Assembly (NCBI GenBank): GCA_014529385.2
Contig: CM043950.1
Coordinates: 79,230,343 to 79,294,342 of the forward strand
DNA length: 64,000 bases
Source of the DNA: Adiantum capillus-veneris
Taxonomy: Eukaryota > Streptophyta > Polypodiopsida > Polypodiales > Pteridaceae
Direction: 5' to 3'
In this document: positions 59,300 to 64,000 of the stretch, in pieces
How positions within the stretch are numbered: position 1 is the first letter of the stretch
Layout: every line of letters starts with the position of its first letter
Notes under the pieces: model-generated
The model's input: the letters and a program-made list of their open reading frames with translations, nothing else
Database searches by the model: none
Told to the model about the DNA's origin: nothing
Position numbers and translations under genes: made by a program

Positions 59300-59936
59300 G
59301 CTTGCTCCTGGCTTGATTACATGAAATTGCTACCACTACCCTCGTCGTTTCGGCGGCAGCAACCGACAGGCCTTTGTGGTTCCTTGGCAGCACTCCTCCG
59401 GAATGGCCAGATGGAAGCCTAGTTGGGGACTTTGGCTTTAACCCCCTTGGTCTTGGATCCGAGCCCAAGCTTCTCACTCAGAGATAGTGAAGTGCAGGTG
59501 GGCTATGTAAGCAGGAATTTTGAACACCCAATCCTGGTACTCAACTGGAGAGGTCGATTATTTCATACATACGAATACCCTCTTTGTACTGGAGCTTATA
59601 TTCTTAGGTTGGGTTGAGGGCCAAAGATGGGCAGACATCATTACTCCAGGATCAGTGAATACTGACCCCATCTTCACCAACAACAAGCTAACAGGCACAG
59701 ATGTTGGATATCCCGATGGCTTCTGGTTCGACCCTCTTGGCTGGGGCTTTGGTTCTCTTGAGAAGATCATGGAGCTTAGGACTAAGGAGATAAATAATGG
59801 AAGACTCGCTATATTGGCCGTTATTGGTGCTTGGTTCCAAGCAATCTACACGGGCACTGGCCCCATTGACAACCTTACCGCCCATCTTTTCGACCCTGGC
59901 CACAACACCATTTTCTCGGCTTTCTTGACCAAGTGA
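59300..59936 (+). pseudogene. Photosystem I antenna Lhca2 pseudogene
   Basis: Contiguous homology from the end of the transit peptide ([19 protein letters not shown]) through [113 protein letters not shown] to the stop at 59936. The [11 protein letters not shown] and TGTGPIDNL blocks are those of Lhca2, an LHCI chlorophyll a/b protein of the thylakoid. Breaks: two frameshifts around 59,485-59,512 and a deletion of about 15 residues after CRWAM that removes the rest of helix B; its His ligand position reads Lys. No introns interrupt the span, suggesting a retrocopy. The last 138 codons stay open. Confidence 0.92.
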
Positions 59937-60075
59937 GTGATGATCATTGTACCTTCATCACTTGGAGAAAATATTGACACTTGCTTCCTTTTTATGCCAA
60001 TTGAGACGTTTGTAAAAACCTTTTATTTGGTTGGAAGGTCCTATTTGACGTGTAAACTGTGCCTGCTCTTGTTTT

Positions 60076-60350
60076 GTCAATTTACTTGCGTCATGTTTCA
60101 TTGCATTAAGTTGAGGGTATGAGTCAGTTTTGCTAACAGAACATGCATGTTCTGGTTGTTATCTACTTTTGTCAATTTACTTGCGTCATGTTTTGTTGCA
60201 TTAACTTGAGGATATGAGTCAGTTTCTATTACAGAACATGCCTGTTCTGGTTGTTATCTACTTCTGTCAATTTACTTGCGTCATGTTTCATTGCATTAAC
60301 TTGAGAGTATGAGTCAGTTTCGATTGCCTGTTCTGGTTGTTATCTACATC
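60076..60350 (+). repeat. 95-bp tandem repeat, about 2.9 copies
   Basis: GTCAATTTACTTGCGTCATG starts at 60076, 60171 and 60266. Each copy also contains GAGTCAGTTT and CTGGTTGTTATCTAC. It lies just after the Lhca2 stop and may be part of its former 3' UTR. Confidence 0.9.
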
Positions 60351-60439
60351 GGATGTTTGCCATTGTTCTCTCACCAAATGCCTCTCATTTGAGCCCTTCA
60401 TCTCTCCCAGTTAATAAAGATAATGAAGTCTGGCTTGAA

Positions 60440-60447
60440 TGTTCAAA

Positions 60448-60504
<57 letters not shown>

Positions 60505-60961
60505 ATCCATGGAGGTCAGATATGACCCATGGGACCAAAACAAAACATTACATCTGTTCTTTCGGGGTGTACGTGTTAGATACATATCAGTTAGGGACTG
60601 AGGGTCCATCAGGGGTAAAGGAAAAAGGAAAGGATAAGAACAAAAACAAGACCTAGAGGGGGTCAGGTAGAGGGGGAGTTGTCTTGGGAGTTTTAAACTC
60701 CTGAATGATGGATTTACCGCCACGATAGACTAGCCATTTACCTTGTTTACGAGCTTCATGTATCTTTTTGAGTTGGCTTGCTTTGTGCTTGAGTTGGTTT
60801 GCAATCAATTCTTCGGCAATTCAAAGCTTTGTCCCCTTGAGGTGATAAGATTGGCATAGCAACCTCGTCCATTCTGAAAGTGAGGATGCATTGGCCAGGG
60901 GGCACCCAACTATGTGTGTCGTTGATCCAAGAGACCGTGTAGGGCTCGATGTTGATTGGTT

Positions 60962-60965
<4 letters not shown>
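60440..60965 (-). repeat. Dispersed repeat R, copy 2, with coding-like minus frame
   Basis: Homologous to 42055-42640. The minus strand reads NIEPYTVSWINDTH, ILTFRMDEVA and, in a second frame, CIAEELIANQLKHKASQLKK, IHEARKQGKWLVYRGGKSII, QEFKTPK and a stop. It is bounded by GA runs at 60452-60499 and 60965-61028. It lies in the MULE, while copy 1 lies outside it. Confidence 0.6.
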
Positions 60966-61031
<66 letters not shown>

Positions 61032-61082
61032 ACGACGAAGAGGAAGCAGGTAGTCAAGGAGAGGGGCCTGCACTGCAGTATC

Positions 61083-61151
<69 letters not shown>

Positions 61152-61152
61152 A
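60965..61152 (+). repeat. (GA)n, then compound (TC)n(AC)n
   Basis: (GA)n 60965-61028; (TC)n 61091-61127; (AC)n to 61152. Confidence 0.95.
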
Positions 61153-61159
61153 TTTGCTT

Positions 61160-61720
61160 CCTTTTCTCGTGCTTGTCTAAAATCAGCAAAAGGTTTTGTG
61201 ACTCCCTCTCTGCTACCATTATGGACGACAATGTGGCCACAAGATTGTTCTTATGTTTGACGATAGCATTTATGCACTTTCTATCTCTTTTGCTATACAA
61301 CATTATTACTAGTGCATTCAATTTGCATCCATTAACTCTATTGGGAGAGCATGTAAAGATAAAGGCTACTAAACTTGCTAGTGGTAAACAAAGATTCCTT
61401 CTCAATCATGGCCAATGTCAATTCAAGAAGGTTCGCATTGCTATTGAAAGCACACAAGGGATTGGAATGAAGGACACACTAGTAATAGTCCGATATAAGT
61501 TCCTCCAGAGTAGTTGGTATACTACATGAAATGCCTTCACAAAGCAGACTACATATGGCACTCAAGCAATCAAAAGATATCATTCACGTTCAAGAGCTAC
61601 CTATGCATTATGATGGACATGTGGCATTTGAGTTACCATCTTTTGATCTATTTGTGCACGAACTTGTGACAATTGCAACATGTGAATTTACCATGGAGAA
61701 TAAGTTTGCATAAATAGAGT
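61160..61720 (+). other. Unassigned frames near MULE right end
   Basis: 61160-61529 continues open out of the microsatellite (MDDNVATRLFLCLTIAFMHF, a hydrophobic segment, then GEHVKIKATKLASGKQRFLL). A second frame 61531-61713 follows. No family recognised. Confidence 0.25.
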
Positions 61721-61780
61721 TTTGGAATATGCTGATCAGCAAGATGTTTTAGAAGCAAGGATATGACTGTGTATCAATGT

Positions 61781-61890
61781 GTGTGTGAACACATTAAAGG
61801 AAGAGTATGGCTCTTTTGTTTGAGACTATTTTAATGTGTGTGAACACATTAAAGAAAGAGTATGGTTCTTTTGTTTGAGACTATTTGAGA
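61781..61890 (+). repeat. 55-bp tandem duplication
   Basis: GTGTGTGAACACATTAAAG...TTTGTTTGAGACTATTT occurs at 61781 and again at 61836 with two or three changes. Confidence 0.9.
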
Positions 61891-61977
61891 TGCAACATGG
61901 TTATTTTGCTACACTATACTCCATAGAGTAACTTTTGAGATCTTGATCTAATCGTTTTCATTGCTTATGCTCGCTCG

Positions 61978-62023
61978 ATTTCTTGTCTGCTCGGAAGTAC
62001 TCACTCGAGAATTGGGATTCCTC
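61978..62023 (-). repeat. Right inverted end of MULE
   Basis: The reverse complement begins GAGGAATCCCAATTCTCGAG and contains CGAGTGAGTACTTCCGAGCA. It pairs with the left end allowing two small gaps. Confidence 0.75.
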
Positions 62024-62283
62024 CTCTTGCACAAGAGGAGATTGCACCCAGTGTCCATTTCATTCTTCTCTCCTCTCTTCTCTTCTCTCGCCGTGCCAGA
62101 CGTAGCACTCCGCTCTAGGAGGTGCACCTGCACATGTTCTCTTTCTCTCTCTCGTTCACTGTCTCCCTTTGTTCGCGTACATCATTGATTATGTGCCAGG
62201 TAAGCATATTTGTGTGTTTCATGGATTGCAATATATTGTATTTTAGTATTTTACAGGGGTGCCACGTTTTCCGTTTTTCTGCA
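62024..62283 (+). repeat. 3' LTR of LARD-like element, second part
   Basis: Starts with the repeated CTCTTGCAC and matches 43460-43723 to the terminal TGCA. Followed by CTATT (62284-62288). Confidence 0.93.
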
Positions 62284-62541
62284 CTATTTGTGTCACCCAC
62301 CACATTGGCCATGTATAAGAGGTTGTGCATTGTTAAAGCACAAGCTTTCTAGAGCTAGGGTGGGTGCAATCTAATGGCTAGCATGATGCATGTCTAAGTG
62401 TTTGTGCATAGGCAATGTTAATCAAGAAAATTAGGTCCCAATATATATGGAATCTTTGGCTCATACACATGATCTTGATTATGCACAAGGTGACCACAAG
62501 TTCATATACATTGTTTTCGAGGAATAAACTTGGATGATATT

Positions 62542-62713
62542 TGTAAGGCCGAGGGGAGACTGAATGTCGGATCCTCCTCCCAGCCAACCTATTATAGGAG
62601 ATCCCATGGCCCTTTGCCCTAACTAGATGCCCTTTCCATACCTTCAGTCCGGCCCTTGGCCTAAGTCCCTAACTCCCCTAGGTCGGGCTCTAGCCTCTAG
62701 CCCTTGGCCTGAC
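62542..62713. repeat. 172-bp segment with inverted ends
   Basis: The left end TGTAAGGCCGAGGG and the reverse complement of the right end TGTCAGGCCAAGGG match at 12 of 14 bases. It lies directly beyond a G run on the minus strand that could be a gypsy polypurine tract, so it may be a short or truncated LTR. Confidence 0.5.
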
Positions 62714-62906
62714 ATTACTCCCCCCTTGGAGAAGTGTTTTCGTCCTCGAAAACAAAAGTGGTAGGATCTTCATAAGAACGATAAGGTTTTCCACAATGGT
62801 ATCCCTCATGGATCCACATGTTTGTTTGATCGAAACATGGTGTAGTAGGAGGTCCAATATAACCAAGAATAACATCTTGATTTTGCACATTGTTGTCCAT
62901 TTGCAA
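62690..62906 (-). pseudogene. 3' end of a gypsy-type pol, minus strand
   Basis: The minus frame ends DPTTFVFEDENTSPRGE and then a stop, with AAGGGGGGAG over the last codons. A polypurine tract overlapping the pol end with a FEDED-like tail is usual in plant gypsy elements. Only about 60 codons are present. Confidence 0.5.
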
Positions 62907-63039
62907 TCATCTTGTGTTATTGGTTCCAATCCAGTCATAATGTGTATACTCCATTTAGAACACACATAAGCATGCTAAACGAGTTATCACAACAAAGATG
63001 TACTTGAAAGAGTACCACTTTCCATGAAAGTAACTTGCT

Positions 63040-63767
63040 GACATAACTCATTAGCCAAGTTGAAGTCCTTGACCGACCTTATGATTGTGGACCGTCCTAA
63101 TGATTGGGATTGCCATTTGACGGCTGCTCTTTGGACGTATAGGACATCTTTCAAGGTATCTACCCAATTCACCCCTTTTCATCTAGTTTATGGACAGGAG
63201 GCACCCATTGAGGTAGAGCTCTCAAGCTTGCGCGTTCTTGCAAGAGTGGCAAAAAAACCAAAAGAGGTTCTACATGAAAGGATCTTAGATCTCCAATAAC
63301 TTGAGCTAGATAGAGAAGAGTCCATTGATCACTACATCACCAAAGGGACAAGCCAAAGGGAAAAAATCAACAAGAAGCTCAATGGGAAAGGATTGAAGGA
63401 AGGTATGTTGGTTCTTTGCTATGATAACCGACTCAATACTCGACTTGACAAAAAGTTTTTGCAAAGATTGGAGGGACCTTTCATGATAAAAACAAAGTTT
63501 GGGAATGGTAGTTATAGATTAGTAGATTTATCAGGAAAACTCCACAAGACCAGAGTCAATGGATGGAGATTAAAGCCCTACTTTCAACGTATCAATCCGT
63601 TGATAGGAAGTCATCTACCTACATCGTCTAAGCTCAAAATTGGCATGGATCCCTTCGGCTTGGCAAATGCTCCACCTATTTTTAATGCTTTGATGTGCAA
63701 AGAAGAACCAACCTTGGAATCTGAGCATACCCAAGGCAACCCTCCCATCTCCGATTTATGGGATTGA
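63040..63767 (+). pseudogene. Ty3/gypsy integrase C-terminal fragment
   Basis: Reads DWDCHLTAALWTYRTSFKVS, TPFHLVYGQEAPIEVELSSL, then, after an in-frame TAA at 63297, GMLVLCYDNRLNTRLDKKFL, LEGPFMIKTKFGNGSYRLVD and KLHKTRVNGWRLKPYFQR. These are the end of the integrase core and the GPY/F-type C-terminal domain of plant gypsy elements. The DDE catalytic residues lie upstream and are not present. A phrase DPFGLANAPPIFNALM at about 63,650 resembles the RT motif PFGLxNAPxTFxxLM and is out of normal order, which hints at rearrangement or a chimeric end. Confidence 0.85.
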
Positions 63768-63910
63768 GGTAATGAAAAGCAGGTCTAATGGAGTAAAAGA
63801 GTGCATGTCTCTCCTCCTATTATAAAAAATAAAAATAAAAAAAAGAGAGAAAAAAGAAAAAAAAAAAAGAAGAAGAGAAAGAAGCAACACCGTTCTCCCA
63901 AAGATATGAA

Positions 63911-63930
63911 TATCTCTAAGCTTGGGGGAG
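63911..63930 (+). promoter_or_regulatory. Polypurine tract candidate of gypsy remnant
   Basis: AAGCTTGGGGGAGGG follows the integrase fragment after an A/G-rich stretch. This form often stands just before the 3' LTR of plant gypsy elements. The LTR itself would start near the window end and cannot be verified. Confidence 0.5.
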
Positions 63931-64000
63931 GGCTAATATGAGTGGCATAAAATGGTAACCATCTTTTTGCAACATTTTTCAGCCTACTCAACGTGCTATT

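Larger units (their letters stand above)
55426..62023. mobile_element. Mutator-like element carrying gene fragments (Pack-MULE-like)
   Basis: The insertion is 6598 bp long and is flanked by exact 9-bp CTCTTGCAC (55417-55425 and 62024-62032). The uninterrupted LTR at 43,460 shows the empty site. The ends are imperfect inverted repeats beginning GAG: the left end reads GAG..TCCTACCAA..CGAGCGAATATGTCCGAGCA and the right end, reversed, GAGGAATCC..CAA..CGAGTGAGTACTTCCGAGCA. A 9-bp duplication and GA-starting ends are typical of Mutator-like elements. No transposase is visible. Inside lie broken pieces of SAM synthetase, PHF5A, Lhca2, probably a Gnk2 protein, and repeat R, in both orientations. Confidence 0.85.
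43241..62283 (+). mobile_element. Large LTR retrotransposon (LARD-like), interrupted by MULE
   Basis: 5' LTR 43241-43723, primer site 43725-43736, 11.5 kb interior, polypurine-like AATGGAGAGGTA before 55198, and a 3' LTR that starts at 55198 and ends at 62283 with a 6.6-kb insertion inside it. CTATT lies immediately on both sides (43236-43240 and 62284-62288). The LTR halves match the 5' LTR at roughly 95% by eye. The interior has no readable gag, protease, integrase or RT, so the element would have depended on a partner for enzymes. Without the nested insertion it would be about 12.4 kb. The tRNA-iMet primer site is common in copia but does not prove the superfamily. Confidence 0.88.

Noticed and set aside
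59520-59936. Functional Lhca2 gene
   Set aside because: The upstream coding part is frameshifted, helix B is deleted, there is no in-frame ATG start and the locus lies in a transposon.

Overview
This is nuclear DNA from a land plant. It consists almost wholly of transposable elements and their debris, and I see no gene that is clearly intact and functional. The plant origin follows from degraded copies of a photosystem I antenna gene (Lhca2), a plant-type S-adenosylmethionine synthetase and PHF5A, and from copia, gypsy, LINE and Mutator-like families that use the tRNA-iMet primer site TGGTATCAGAGC. The very abundant GA/TC and GT/AC microsatellites would fit several lineages; the species cannot be fixed from this window.

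Layout. (1) 1-2.8 kb, minus strand: Ty3/gypsy gag and protease reading frames. The protease frame runs into an unrecognised C-terminal domain instead of reverse transcriptase. (2) 3.1-4.1 kb, minus strand: a possible multi-exon hypothetical gene. (3) 5.65-9.24 kb, minus strand: an L1-type LINE (end of ORF1, endonuclease, reverse transcriptase) whose ORF1 is cut by a copia insertion. (4) 9,245-40,801: a tandem array of 3.6 units of about 8.7 kb. Each unit holds a Ty1/copia element, an LTR-166 bp-LTR sandwich, the first part of the LINE ORF1 and 1.9 kb of flank. The outer target duplications (CTAAC/CTTAC at the left element, TGAAA/TGAAA at the right element) imply two separate copia insertions whose recombination produced the array. 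(5) 40.8-43.2 kb: flank rich in microsatellites. (6) 43,241-62,283: one very large LTR element with a PBS, a TGTT...TGCA LTR of 483 bp and a perfect 5-bp target duplication (CTATT). Its 11.5 kb interior has no recognisable gag or pol, so it resembles a LARD. (7) 55,426-62,023: nested in the 3' LTR of that element is a 6.6-kb Mutator-like insertion with a perfect 9-bp target duplication (CTCTTGCAC). It carries broken copies of at least three, probably four, host genes: a Gnk2/DUF26-like secreted protein, SAM synthetase, PHF5A and Lhca2. (8) 62.5-64 kb: two gypsy remnants on opposite strands.

The window therefore records layered history. An old LINE was split by copia, the copia locus was amplified by unequal recombination, and the copies decayed by stop codons that are mostly C-to-T changes. 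Separately, a LARD-like element landed in a short tandem repeat and was then hit by a gene-capturing Mutator-like element. All identities come from reading translations and comparing repeats by eye; no database search was run.
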